A stretch of 64,000 nucleotides of DNA from Chlorocebus sabaeus (lineage: Eukaryota > Chordata > Mammalia > Primates > Cercopithecidae). Location of the stretch: NCBI RefSeq assembly GCF_047675955.1, contig NC_132917.1:10448501-10512500 (forward strand), read 5' to 3'. Of this stretch, positions 1 to 11,594 are shown one piece after another. The notes under the pieces are model-generated. The model did not search any database and was not told the origin of the DNA. It saw only the letters and a program-made list of their open reading frames with translations. Position 1 is the first letter of the stretch, and every line of letters begins with the position of its first letter. Both the position numbers and the translations under genes were made by a program.

Positions 1-239
1 CCAGGTGCTTCTCTAATGGGAAGAGCAAAGCACATTCCCTTTATCCAGGCAGAACCCCAGAGCTGGCTTCCACAGCTATGCACCTGGGAACAGGCATCTT
101 GTCTTGGACGAAGGCTGTCCCTGGAAATACCCCTTGGAATGCAGAATTCATGAGTCATAGCGAGAGTGTGGGTGAGCACACAGTGGGAGAAGCCTCTTGG
201 AGGAAAAGGGATGGAGACCTTGACCCCTTCCCTTTCACA

Positions 240-935
240 TTTTAAGAAAAAATTTGATTGACCATAATATACATCAGAAAAGTGCACAAATCATCAATTA
301 ACTGAGTGAAACTAGCACCAAGATCAATGCACAGAACATTCCAGAAGCCACCTTGTGTCCCCACTCAGTCACTGACTTTCCCAAGAGTAACCTCTCTTCT
401 GACTTTTTATGCCCACCATTGATCCTTTTTTACTGTTTTTAAATTTCATATATATATGAACAAGTGTGTTCATCAAAAGCCTGCAGTATGTTGTTTGCAT
501 CCATTTCTTTTGCTCAATATTATGTTTGTGGAATGTACACATGCTGTCACGAGAAACAGTGGCTTGTCCACTCTCATTACTGTATATGATCCTTGGGTAA
601 TTAAACTTCAGTTTCTTTCTTTATTCACTGTTGGTAGACCTTTGCATCACCTTCAGTTTTGACTCCTGTGAACATTCTCCCACATTTGTGCGCACACACA
701 TGCACCCTTGTTGCGCATGCACCTAGGGATGAAATTGCTGGGCTTGGGGGACAGCATGGATTTAGCTTCAGTAGATACTGCTGATGGTTTCCCAAAATGA
801 TTGTCCCACTCTCACCCTCCAGCTGCAGGTTATAACAGTTTTGCCTCTCCACACCTGGATGCAGAGGCACTGGCTCTTTTGGACTGAGGCCCCAAGGCTT
901 GTGGGCAATTGCACTTATGCATACTTAATGGCTCA
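240..935. mobile_element. Ancient LINE-1 (L1M-type) fragment
   Basis: The stretch matches, with heavy divergence, a common mammalian L1M segment. Its landmarks are a phrase near 728 (GGGATGAAATTGCTGGGC, where L1M copies read like AGTGGAATTGCTGGGTC), then text near 785-812 resembling the 'gttttccaaagtgg' part, all in the usual order. No intact ORF remains. Orientation within LINE-1 was not determined. The family call is from memory and the edges are approximate. Confidence 0.5.
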
Positions 936-1049
936 TTTGAATATGTTAATATTAAAAAGGAGATGTGGCTGGGGAAGAGGGTCATACCAGTAATGTATAT
1001 ACATAAGTGAATTACTTTTCAGACTATCATAAAGAATAGTGTGTTTTCA

Positions 1050-1345
1050 GCCAGGCGCAGTGGCTCACACCTGTAATCCCAGCACTTCGGAAGGCCGAGG
1101 TGGGCAATCACTTGAGGTCAGGAGTTTGAGACCAGCCTGCCCAACATGGTGAAACCTGTCTCTACTACTAATAAAAAATTAGCCGGGTGTGGTGGTACAT
1201 GCCTATAGTCCCAGCTACTTGGGAGACTAAGGCAGAAGATTCACTGGAACTTGGGAGGCAGATGTTAAGGTGAGCCAAGATCGTGCCACTGCACTCCAAC
1301 CTGGGCAACAGAGCAAGACTCCATCTCAAAAAAAAAAAAAAAAAA
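1050..1345 (+). mobile_element. Alu (AluS-like), full length
   Basis: A complete dimeric Alu begins GCCAGGCGCAGTGGCTCAC and ends in an A tail of about 20. A 19-bp target-site duplication starting AAAGAATAGTG flanks it at 1031-1049 and 1346-1364, so both ends are intact. The apparent minus-strand ORF over this element is antisense Alu and not a gene. Confidence 0.95.
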
Positions 1346-1364
1346 AAAGAATAGTGTGTTTTCA

Positions 1365-1895
1365 TGCTGCTCAGTTGGAACTTCCTGAGGAAGAGATAAC
1401 CCTTCCTACCCACCAACCAACTGAATAAGCTGCTTTGAAAAATATTATTCTGGATGAGTTTCCACTCCACAATATAGGCCAGAATAGCAGATTGCTGAGA
1501 GACCACCCCCAGAGTGCTCCACATCAGTGTTGAATGAAAGATTGCCATCTGGAACTTCCCACTTGGTCTCAGATGGTCAATTTAAAGCATAGTCTGCCAA
1601 ACCAGTAGCAGGTAGATGTAAGCCTTGCTCTCCACTGAACAAACAGGACTTCTCTCACTTCAACTCTTCTACTCTACTGCTAGGGGAAACCAATACCCAC
1701 TGCTCAGCCACTTCAAGCACAGTGGAAGTGTCCACTCGACAGATGTGAGGGACCACCTCTACTCGCTCTTTCCTCTTCCATGTGACAGCCACCACCTGGT
1801 GCCCCACCTTTCTCCTGCACCACCAAGGCAGTCAAAAGGCTGGAGGATGCCTTCTCGCCTGGTGGAAAGAGGGTAGGCCTTCACATGGCTTTGAC
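1365..1895. other. Unassigned sequence, no gene seen
   Basis: This is moderate-GC sequence without a recognisable repeat or exon. Short open frames at 1625-1876 and 1782-1964 (plus) and 1759-2067 (minus) lack splice context and protein-family motifs. Confidence 0.5.
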
Positions 1896-2095
1896 TGGGA
1901 TGAGTCCTGCGTCTGTCACTTCCTACTAACTGTAAGACTCTCGGCAAGTTCTGAATCCCCCTAGCCTTTGTTCTGTCCTCAGGGAAACGAGGACAGTGCC
2001 TATCTCCTAGAGTTACAAGGATGAACTGGTGTAATGAATCTCCAGTACACGTGTCTTTTGGGAACACAGTAGGTACTCAATAATACTTGCTATCT
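1896..2095 (-). mobile_element. MIR element
   Basis: Read on the plus strand, it follows the reverse complement of MIR: 'cttcctactaactgtaagactctcggcaag', then 'ctcagggaaacgagg', then 'agtaggtactcaataa'. The order matches, with the divergence expected of this ancient tRNA-derived SINE. Confidence 0.75.
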
Positions 2096-2600
2096 GTACA
2101 TTTCAAGTCATCTTCTTCTTTGGGTACAGGAGCAGAACCCACCTATTCAAACAGTCTAGAGACAGACTGTGGGGCTGCCGCCCAGCCCTTGTTGAAAATT
2201 TACGTCACTTGCAAAGCTCTGTTGTGAAATACCGAAACATCGATGTGGAAGAAAGGAAGACAAAGCCCAGACTCTGAATCAACTGGTAGGTGTCTGCGTT
2301 TCAGAGGCTCCACAGGAGGGTGGGCCCGGTGACTCACCATAGCGATCCTTTTACTTTTACTAGTGACCAATCTGAGTTTTTCCATTACACGGCAATGATT
2401 CACCATTTGCTGTCATGGTTATGTAATTGAGGCTGTTTTTATCTATTGGGGTGTCTGTATCTGTATTTCTATGTCACCCCTGGGAAGCTTTGGAGAATTC
2501 TCTTTTTACACAACCTGGTACATGCCATAACAAACCATTGTTGAAATGCCATCCCTTGAGAATGAAATCACCTGCCTCCTCATTCTCTAGGAAGTGAGCG
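2096..2600. other. Unassigned sequence, no gene seen
   Basis: I recognise no repeat or exon here. The sequence is mildly AT-rich near 2400-2540. No ORF longer than 70 codons has any family resemblance. Confidence 0.45.
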
Positions 2601-2609
2601 GCTGAATGG

Positions 2610-2735
2610 GACTGAGCCCTGGAAATGGAGCCAGGAGATCACAACGTAGGCCTGGCCTTGCCACAGACTCCGCCAGTGTCTCTTACTTTCTCTGGCCTCA
2701 GTTATTCCATCTTAACATGAGGTGAACTGTATCAA
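2610..2735 (-). mobile_element. MIR fragment
   Basis: The text 'ggagccaggagatcacaacgtaggcctggccttgcc' followed by 'tctctggcctcagttattccatctt' matches the antisense MIR core in order. The element is truncated before the A-rich end. Confidence 0.6.
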
Positions 2736-2739
2736 ACCT

Positions 2740-3868
2740 AAGCTTTGATATTCAAAAAACGTATAATTCTGAATTTTTTTCAACGAGCCTTTCTGCTAGA
2801 CAAGATTTTCAGAGTATTTCCTATCAAATCCCAAGCGCATGAAAATTCTAAGATAGATATGGAGACTAAGTTAAAAGGTAGGGTGGGGGTAAACAATGGA
2901 TTTATGCCAGACTTCTTGAAAACAATCTCACCTTGGAGGAATGGATTTTCCATCATTTCCTCCATCCCTCCTGTGTTATATATAATAAACAGAAGGAGGA
3001 TCAAAATGCACTGGTACCTCTGCTGTCATTCTGTTTATGGTACCAACAGACCTAGGTCAGGCCAGAAGGAGTGGGCCTCACAGAGCCTATTATTGCACTT
3101 GTACTTGCTTTGCTCATCCCCTGCAAGCGTTCAGAGTTCCACGTCCCAGGATTGGATGAGTAACATTAGCCCCTCGGACACACCTTTGGGTCACCCTGCC
3201 AGTAAGAGACAGATTTGTGATAACCACTCAGTTCAAACATTTTTTTCACTTTTATTTTTATTTTTTGTCCTTGGCATTTGTTGAGCTTCTTAAATGTATG
3301 CATTGGCATCTTTCAATCCACTCCAAAAAATATCAGACATTATCTCTTTAAATAATACTCTTGCCCCCATCTCCCTTGCTTCTCCTTCTGGAATACCACT
3401 TAAATGTATTTAGACCTTCTCACTCTATCCTCCCTGTTTGTGAACCTCTTTTTCATGATTTTCATCTTTCTGTTGTTTTGTGCTATCATTTGGATACTTT
3501 TTTCTGACCCATCTTCCAGTTCACTGATTCTCTCTTTGCCTATATCTAATCTCCTATTAAATCCATCTATTAAATTTAAAATTTCAGTTATTATATTTTT
3601 CATTTCTATAAGAAAGATCTATTTGATTTTTGAAAAACGTGCCAAATCAGTTTTTTCATAGTTCTCTGTTTCCTGCAAATATCTTTAATCCTGTATTGCT
3701 TTTTCAACATAGCAATTGTATAATTTGTTTCCTATTATTTCATTATATGAAATATTTGGGAGTAGTTTAACTGTTTGTTTTTTCTGCTTATTCATGCTCA
3801 TGTTGCCTTATTTCCTTGTGTGCTTCCTTATTTTTTTTACTAAGTACTGCTTTCTTTCTTTCTTTTCT
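2740..3868 (-). mobile_element. Old LINE-1/HAL1 fragment carrying ORF1 remnants
   Basis: The minus-strand frame at 3400-3603 contains RLDIGKERISELEDGSE followed by a basic coiled-coil stretch. This corresponds to the LINE-1 ORF1p RLD..E.ISELEDR region. Continuing past an in-frame stop toward 3303, the translation still follows the ORF1 pattern (an IPEGE-like segment, then an IM.DIF-like segment), so the ORF is decayed by stops and frameshifts. The T-rich plus strand is simply antisense LINE-1. HAL1 is a likely alternative, since it carries ORF1 only. Outer limits are approximate. Confidence 0.7.
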
Positions 3869-4167
3869 TTTTTCTTTTTCTTTTTTTTTAGATGGAGTCT
3901 CACTCTATCACCAGGCTGGAGTGCAGTGGCGCAATCTTGACTCACTGAAACCTCCACCTCCTGGGTTCAAGTGATTCTTCTTCCTCAGCCTCCCGAGTAG
4001 CTGAGACTACAGGCATGTGCCACCACACCCAACTAATTTTAGTATTTTTAGTAGAGACAGGGTTTCACCATGTTGACCAGGATGGTCTTGATCTCTTGAC
4101 CTTGTGATCCACCCACCTTGGCCTCCAAAATGCTGGGATTACAGGCATAAGCCACCATGCTTGGCCT
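3869..4167 (-). mobile_element. Alu, full length, antisense
   Basis: The element starts with a T-rich tail, then GATGGAGTCTCACTCTATCAC, and runs through both arms to ACCATGCTTGGCC. It sits within the older LINE-1-like sequence, which resumes on both sides with T-rich text (TGCTTTCTTTC on the left, TGCTTACTTTC on the right), probably an imperfect target duplication. Confidence 0.9.
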
Positions 4168-5514
4168 GCTTACTTTCTTGAGATATTATTTGATGATAAT
4201 TCTTTGAGATCTAGAATGAATGTGACATCTGCCTGAAAGAAATTGCAATTGCATCTGCCATGCACCTAGGGACACTTCCACTCCAAGATCACCTTAATCT
4301 GAATTTGTTCCTGGAAATTTTCTGGGCCATTCAGGGGGTGTGAATTTGGGTACCAGTCTGCACAAGTGTCAGTTTGTGGTTACAGCTTCCCAGAGATGAG
4401 CTTTTCTCCTGCTCTCCTCAGTGCCAAGAAACCTTTCCTTGTTATTTCTAAAGGGGGGTTGTGGGGAGAGAATGCAAAAATTTACTTCCAGTTCACACTA
4501 ATCCTGGGTGTGTAACCCTTTAGAGTTCTATTATAATGGGCAGAAGATCTTCTGGTTGGTTCTCAGCCTTACATGGATTCTGGCCTTGGGATTCTGATTC
4601 TCGGCTTGAAATTCTGATAGGTGAATTTTCTTCTAAGCACAGTGATGAATCTATTGGTAGTGCACTAAATCTTGGAAAATTATGGAAGGAGACAGGTCTT
4701 CTTGAAATGAAACATGACATTCTTCTTGCTACATCAGATATGGTTGGTACTTGCTCAGATTAAACAACCTGAAGCCATAAAAACTAAAAAACCAACTTTT
4801 GAGAATTTTAGAGGTTTTAGATGTACAAGATGAACCAGTTAGGAATGCTTTCCACTACAAGTAGTAGCAATGTGACAAATAGAAACTTATTTTTCTTACA
4901 TAACAAGAAGTCTAAAGGTAGACAGTTGGTGGTATTGGTTCGCCTGCTCAGGAATGCCCTAGTGGGCGGGGGGGGGGGTGGGTCAAAGCTCTTTGTATGT
5001 TTCTTCTCTGGGATTCTGATGCTTCCTCATGCTTATTGCCTCATAGTTACATAATAGCCACCATAATGCTAGGCATTGTGTCCATGTTTAAGGCAGGAAA
5101 AAGAGGAAAGAGCACCAGTCACATCTGTCCCTTTTATCGGGAGGCCAGTGGTTCCCAGAGGCCTCCCAGCAGACCCCACCCGCCATGTGTCTCATTGTCC
5201 AAGACTCAGTCACATGCCTGTCGCCAGTGGTGGGAAGGCTTGAGGAACAGGTGGCAAAATGGAATCAGACTGTCACGGTCAGCTCAGACCATTCGCGGTG
5301 TTCCCCTCAGACACTGGACACAGTCAAGAGCATGCTGGAAAAGCACAGGGGAGACTGGCTGCGGAAGGCAACCCAGAACCATCAACTCAGAGCTTGCTGT
5401 GCCCACTGCCCACTTTCCAGCAAAGCAGCACAAAGTCAACACACAGAAAAAGCCTGCCTTGTTGGGAGCCTCCAGAAAGTGGGCTTCAAAGCGAATGGAC
5501 AGGTCTCCTAACAG
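4168..5514. other. Unassigned; probable continuation of old repeat, then single-copy sequence
   Basis: 4168-4760 is AT-rich and may belong to the same LINE-1/HAL1 insertion. An open frame at 4536-4763 has no recognisable motif. 4968-4978 is a run of 11 G flanked by G3 runs, a possible local G-quadruplex. 5090-5514 is single-copy-looking and includes overlapping frames that run into the CA array, so they are not evidence for a gene. Confidence 0.4.
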
Positions 5515-6690
5515 AACACACACCACACACACACCACACACACATACACCACACACACCACACACATATACCACACATACACATACACCACACACACCAC
5601 ACACACACACACCACACACGTACTACATACACATGACACACACATACACCACACACACCACACACACACTACACACATACACCACACACATACTACACAC
5701 ACACCACACACACACACCACACACACCACACACACCACCCACACGTACACCATACACATGCTACACTTACACCACACACACACACACACACATATACACC
5801 ACACACACCACACACATACACCACACATACACATACACCACACACACACACACCACACACGTACTACATACACATGACACACACATACACCACACACACC
5901 ACACACACACTACACACATATACCACACACATACTACACACACACCACACACACACACCACACACACCACACACACCACCCACACGTACACCATACACAT
6001 GCTACACTTACACCACACACACACACACATATACACCATACAGACACCACATACACACATCACACACATATACACACCACACATACCACACACACACATA
6101 CACCACACATACACCACAGATACACACCACACACACATACTAAACACACTCCACACACACACCACACACATACTACACACACACCACACACACATGCCAC
6201 ACATACTAAACACACACACACCACATACACATACTATACACACACGCTACACACATATGACATATATACACACACAAACATCACACACATACACACCATA
6301 AAGACACCACAAACACCACACACGCACACATACACCACAGAGACATCACATACACCACACACACAGAGATGCCACATACCACACCACACACATGCCACAC
6401 AATACACACACACCACACACTACACACACCACATATCACACACACACAACACACAGACACCACACACATGCCACACATACATACACCACACAGACCCACA
6501 TACACATCACATACCATACACACACAGGCATCACATACACACCACACCACAACACACACATGCCACATACTACACACACACCACATATCACACACACCAC
6601 ACATACATACACCACACAGATACCAAATACATAGACCACATACCACATAACACACATACACAACACATATCACACACACACAGACACCAC
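5515..6690. repeat. CA-rich degenerate satellite block (left part)
   Basis: More than a kilobase is composed almost only of A and C on this strand, in ACACACCAC, ACATACACC and CATGCC variants. It contains a tandem duplication with a 241-bp offset: matching landmarks lie at 5620/5861, 5745/5986 and 5761/6002. Long open frames exist in several frames on both strands (Thr/His/Pro on plus, Cys/Val on minus). They are artefacts of the dinucleotide composition, because stop codons are rare in CA repeats. Confidence 0.95.
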
Positions 6691-6845
6691 ACACACGTAT
6701 ACCACACAGATACCACATACACACCACACACACACACACGCCACACACCACACAGACACCACACACACGTATACCACACAGATACCACATACACACCACA
6801 CACACACACACGCCACACACCACACAGACACCACATACACATACG

Positions 6846-6878
<33 letters not shown>

Positions 6879-7100
6879 GACACACACACGCCACACACCA
6901 CACAGACACCACATACACATACGCCACACACACACACACACACACACACGCCACACACCACACAGACACCACATACACATACGCCACACACACACACACA
7001 CACACCACACACCACACACCACACAGACACCACATACACATACGCCACACACACACACACACACACGCCACACACCACACAGACACCACATACACATACG

Positions 7101-7136
<36 letters not shown>

Positions 7137-7168
7137 CACACCCCACACAGACACCACATACACATACG

Positions 7169-7204
<36 letters not shown>

Positions 7205-7467
7205 CACACACCACACAGACACCACATACACATACGCCACACACACACACACACACACACGCCACCACACAGACACCACATACACATACGCCACACACAC
7301 ACACACACACACACACGCCACACACCACACAGACACCACATACACATACGCCACACACACACACACACACACCACACACCACACACCACACAGACACCAC
7401 ATACACATACGCCACACACACACACACACACACGCCACACACCACACAGACACCACATACACATACG

Positions 7468-7503
<36 letters not shown>

Positions 7504-7535
7504 CACACCCCACACAGACACCACATACACATACG

Positions 7536-7571
<36 letters not shown>

Positions 7572-7658
7572 CACACACCACACAGACACCACATACACAT
7601 ACGCCACACACACACACACACACACACGCCACCACACAGACACCACATACACATACGC

Positions 7659-7691
<33 letters not shown>

Positions 7692-7897
7692 CACACACCA
7701 CACAGACACCACATACACATACGCCACACACACACACACACACACACGCCACACACCACACAGACACCACATACACATACGCCACACACACACACACACA
7801 CACACACGCCACACACCACACAGACACCACATACACATATGCCACACACACACACACACACACGCCACACACCACACAGACACCACATACACATACG

Positions 7898-7931
<34 letters not shown>

Positions 7932-8004
7932 CACACACCACACAGACACCACATACACATGCGCCACACACACACACACACACACACAATGACACACACA
8001 ATGC
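6691..8004. repeat. Compound minisatellite/microsatellite, CA-rich, with 367-bp higher-order unit
   Basis: About 20 copies of a 55-85-bp unit each hold CAGACACCACATACACATAC, then GCC and a variable (AC)n run. An 82-bp unit variant with ACGTAT is repeated at 6695 and 6777. A larger block (6950-7316) is tandemly repeated as 7317-7683. Landmarks 6950/7317, 7004/7371, 7131/7498 and 7261/7628 all have the same 367-bp spacing. The long minus-strand Cys/Val frames are composition artefacts. Confidence 0.95.
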
Positions 8005-8317
8005 CTGGGGGAGAAGGCTCCCTTCACAAAAGGTCCCTCTTGGATGTGGATCAGGCCAGGGGAGTCCAGCCAAGGTCACGGTAGAGAAGGCACGCAGGCC
8101 CAGGCCAGGCCTCGGGGTGAGGACGCCCATCAGCTTTTCCTGTTTCGGTGCCAGAACGAGGTGTGGGGAGTGGCACTGGGATCAGGGGACTTCCTCCCTA
8201 ATTACGATCCCTTCAGAAATCATGTTTGCAGTATTTCACTCTCAGCGTGAGCATCAGAGGGCCAGGGTCCAAGAGGGTGCACCTGCCCCGCTCTGAAGGT
8301 GAGGCCTTGGAGGCCTC
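8005..8317. other. Unassigned GC-rich sequence, no gene seen
   Basis: This is single-copy-looking sequence immediately right of the CA array. No repeat family, splice-flanked exon or RNA gene is recognised. Confidence 0.45.
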
Positions 8318-8391
8318 GGTGGCCATCCCACCCTCTGGGTCAGTACTGTAACTCGGTGGCTGTCGCACCCTCTGGGTCAGCACCGTAACTC
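8318..8391. repeat. Two-copy 37-bp tandem duplication
   Basis: 8318-8354 and 8355-8391 are adjacent 37-bp copies that both start GGTGGC and end GTAACTC, and share CACCCTCTGGGTCAG. They differ at about five positions. The copies abut directly, with no spacer. Confidence 0.9.
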
Positions 8392-8859
8392 GGCCTGTCT
8401 TTGGCTGGATCTCCAGCTGGGCCTGCCTCTTAGACTTGAATGTAGAAGCCTGGCCTCACGCACCAGCGCCCTGCTGCCTCCATGTTCCCACCACAGGAAA
8501 ACACTGCTGCTCTTCAATGCCAGGGGCTGGCGAGTGACAGACTGGGCTTCCCAAGGCGGGTGCCTGAGGGGGTGTGGACAGCAGAAATCTATCCTGCACG
8601 GCCTTCTAGGGAGGAAGGAGTAGGCTTTTCCCATGCTGCCCAGAAGGGTTTTCTTTTCCTTTCTCTTATGTGCACTCTCCAGACCTAAGGCCCTCGCACC
8701 TGCTATTGTTCTTCCGCCTAAGATGTTACCCCCAGAGACAACCTGCTGTCGATCTGTCTACAGAGTCTTCAGATCTCAGGTCCTTACGGCCTCCCAGCCG
8801 GGCTCTCGCATTATCTGCACCCAGAGCAAGCCGCACTTCTCCTCCCCAGCACTGTGAAT

Positions 8860-9012
8860 TCCCTTCTAAGTGCTTATTCACTACCCGGCTTTCCCATCAG
8901 ACTGGAACCTGCATAAGGGCTGGAACTCCAACTGTTTCCTTGACTGCTGTATTATCAGTGCCTGGCACATACATAGTAGGCTCTGAACACACATTTGTTG
9001 AATGAATAAAGG
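8860..9012 (+). mobile_element. L2 (LINE-2) 3' end
   Basis: The segment matches the end of L2 in order: 'actggaacctgcataagggc', 'ttgactgctgtattatcagtgcc', 'tggcacatacatagtagg', then TTTGTTGAATGAATAAA. The TGAA-type terminus fixes the orientation as plus. Confidence 0.8.
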
Positions 9013-9718
9013 AATGGAAAACCTAAATCTGCAAACGGAAGACTGTGTCAGGACATGTGAAACTGCTCTTGATACAATGTTAAGATACAGATAGATAGAA
9101 AAATAAATATATATTCTAAAGAAGTAAAGGAGAGGGCATACAATTATAAATGTGACATGATAGAATTTCAGGAAACATGCCCACAGGAAAATACTGGGAG
9201 TGAGACGGAAAGAAATAAGATATTAACCCAAATCAATCCTGAATGCTGTGTAATCTGGGTTTTTTTGTTTTTGTTTTTGTTTTTGGTTTTTTTGCCTTCA
9301 ACATGAAAAAGATGTGTGAATCTTTCAATGGACAGAGGCCAGAAGGCAAAAAGACTCCGGATAAGCATGGGGAACACTGGCTTCTGGTCAGAGCTGCCCT
9401 GGGCAGGGGGCGCGTCCAGTCGGTGAGGATACCGCAGTGGGGGCAGGAGCCCATGGGGCAGCAGCCGTGAGGGGACAGATGCCTCGAACTGGCTGCAGTG
9501 ACCTACCCGGTCCCCAGGGCACTGAGATTCTTCTGAACAGCAGGCCCCAGTCAGTTGCTGACCAGGGGCCCGAACCCTGGATATCTGCTTTGGGCACACT
9601 TCCTTGGCATATGTGGGGCATCTTGTTTACCCAAAGCAGGTGTGTTCATTTAGGGCCACCTGCATGTTCACAGGAGCACTCCCTGCAGGTGGCTTTTGGT
9701 ATTTCACCTGGATATTCG
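9013..9718. other. Unassigned sequence, no gene seen
   Basis: The left part is AT-rich with a T-rich tract at about 9259-9292 (GTTTTT repeats). From 9350 it is GC-rich with overlapping short frames on both strands. None has splice context or a recognisable family. Confidence 0.45.
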
Positions 9719-10045
9719 TCTGCTTGAGCTGCTGTAACCAAATACCATAGGCTGGGTGGCTTCAGCAACCGAGATCTATTTCTCACCATTCTGGAGGCTG
9801 GAAGTCTGAGGTTGAGATGCCGGTGGCTTAGGGCCCATTTCCTGGCCTGCAGGTGGCCACCTTCTCGCTGTGTCCTCACATGGCGGAGAGGCTGGGTCTC
9901 TCTTCCTCTTCTTAGGACACTAGTCCCCTCGTGGGGGCCCCACCCTCATGGCCGCCCCTAAACTTAATCACCTCCTAAAAGCCCCATCTCCAAACACCAT
10001 CACACTGGGGACCAGGGCTTCCACACGAACTCTGGGAGGCGGAGG
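9719..10045 (-). mobile_element. MaLR-type LTR, antisense
   Basis: The order is TCTGCTTGAGCTGCTGTAAC, 'caaataccataggctgggtggctt', 'atttctcaccattctggaggctgg', 'ttctcgctgtgtcctcacatggc', 'aatcacctcctaaaagcccc', 'catctccaaacaccatcacac'. This is the antisense reading of a common MLT1/MST-class LTR. The subfamily is not assigned, and the right edge is approximate. Confidence 0.75.
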
Positions 10046-11594
10046 CGGGCTCTGTGTTTTAGCCGGCCCCTGGGGGGCAGAAGAGGAGACCCTGACAGTG
10101 TGGACTCCCTGGGGTGGGAAGGAGTGGGCTGAGGACAGCGAGTGTAGACTGTCTTCTGGGAAGTCTCTAAGGGAAAAGAAAGCGAGAGGTGGATGGGGGT
10201 GGGCACTGTGGGATCAGGGGAAGGGTTCTGGAGTTTTGGTCTCATATTTGTTTTCAAGCAGGGATGTGCGAGCTAGGCCCGGGGAGCCAGTGAGCAGGAG
10301 AGATGGAACTCAGTCCAGGCTGGGGCAAGCGGACGGTGGGGCTAAGGCCAGGAGGGGAGGCTGGAGGGAGGGAGCGAGATCTGACTGGGAGCCTCCATAT
10401 CCTCCGAGAAGTGGAGGGTGTTGTGGACGGACCGTGGCTCCTGAAATGCCTGGGTTGCACCCCTAACCCAGTGTGACCATATAGGTAATTAAGGGTAAGT
10501 AAGGTCATAAGCGTAGGACCCTGATCTGATGGGACCTCAGCCTTATCAGAGGGGCAAGGGGACTGTCCCTCCACCTCTGCCAGCAGAGAAGAGAGGCCTT
10601 GCAGAATGGACCCTAGGGGCACCCTGACCTCAGACTTCCAGATGAACCATGAGAACAAGCAGGAGTGCCTGCTGCTGAAGCCGTCCAGCCTGTGACGTTT
10701 CGTCACCCTGAAAGCCAGGTGGGAAGAGGAGCTGTGGAGGGGCTGGGTGCCCCCTGAGGGGCGGGGTCAGGCTCCCAAACTTCTCCGAGGACCCAGACCC
10801 AGGCGAGGGACATCACCTCCCAGAAGGGAGCTCAGGCCCCTGGTGCTGTGATGGGAAACACATAGGGCGGGCCTGATGGGGGGTGGGTTTTGTGGACCCA
10901 GGGGGCAGAAAACGGGGTGCAGGGGGACAGAGGAGGCCGGAGGAACTGTGAGGTCAGGCTGGAGAGATAGAGAAGGCCCCACCGGAGGGGGCTGGGCCCC
11001 TTTGAGAGGGGATGTCAGGAATTGTGGGGCTTGAGGGGAGGTCAGAGAAACCTGAGGGGCAGTTGTCTGAGCATGACTGAGGGTTGGGGTCTGTCTCCTG
11101 GGGGTGAGGGCATCACCAGTGGGCACTGAAGATTCTCAAGGCTATGACTGGGTGTGGGGAGGGGTGGCTCTGAGCAAGCAGCCATGGGAGTGGAGTGGCG
11201 GGTAGGGAGCCATCAGGGGGCGGCCAGGGGCGGGGGTAGAGGGAGTTTTAGTCAATGAGGGAGTACCCCCTTGAAGACACATCCAGCATCCCACAGAGCC
11301 TGGGGCCCCTCTCAGTTCCAGCAGTTGCCTTCTAAGTCTCATGATCCCACACAGCTCTGGGCCTGCAGCCCTGGCCCTACACCCTGCTGAGTGTCCTTTC
11401 CCTCTGAGGAGGCCCTCAAGGCCCTATCTGGGGTGCCAGTTACCTCCGCCCACCTCTCCTTCTGTCCTCCAACTGACAGGCCCAGCCTCAGGGCATCCTT
11501 TTGTCTGCCTGGAGCCCTTATGTCCAGACACCACATAGACACTCTCCCCTGCCACCAGCCTCTGCCCTGGCTCCTGGCTGGTCCCTTCCAGGCA
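10046..11594. other. GC-rich sequence, no gene seen
   Basis: G-rich on plus with many short overlapping frames. A short stretch at about 10480-10560 (GGTCATAAGCGTAGGACCC, CTGATCTGATGGGACC) resembles the centre of a MaLR LTR on plus. No open frame shows a codon pattern, motif or paired splice sites that would support an exon. Confidence 0.4.

Noticed and set aside
4536..4763. 75-codon frame considered as a processed pseudogene
   Set aside because: No similarity recognised, no poly-A tail and no target duplication. It is probably part of old LINE-like sequence.
4997..6301. 434-codon plus-strand frame rich in Thr/His, and 479- to 572-codon minus-strand Cys/Val frames up to 8130
   Set aside because: They lie almost wholly in the CA-rich array. 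CA/TG repeats avoid stop codons in several frames. There is no start context, splice structure or domain.
9948..10466. 172-codon plus-strand frame
   Set aside because: The first part lies in an antisense MaLR LTR and the rest is GC-rich sequence without motifs.
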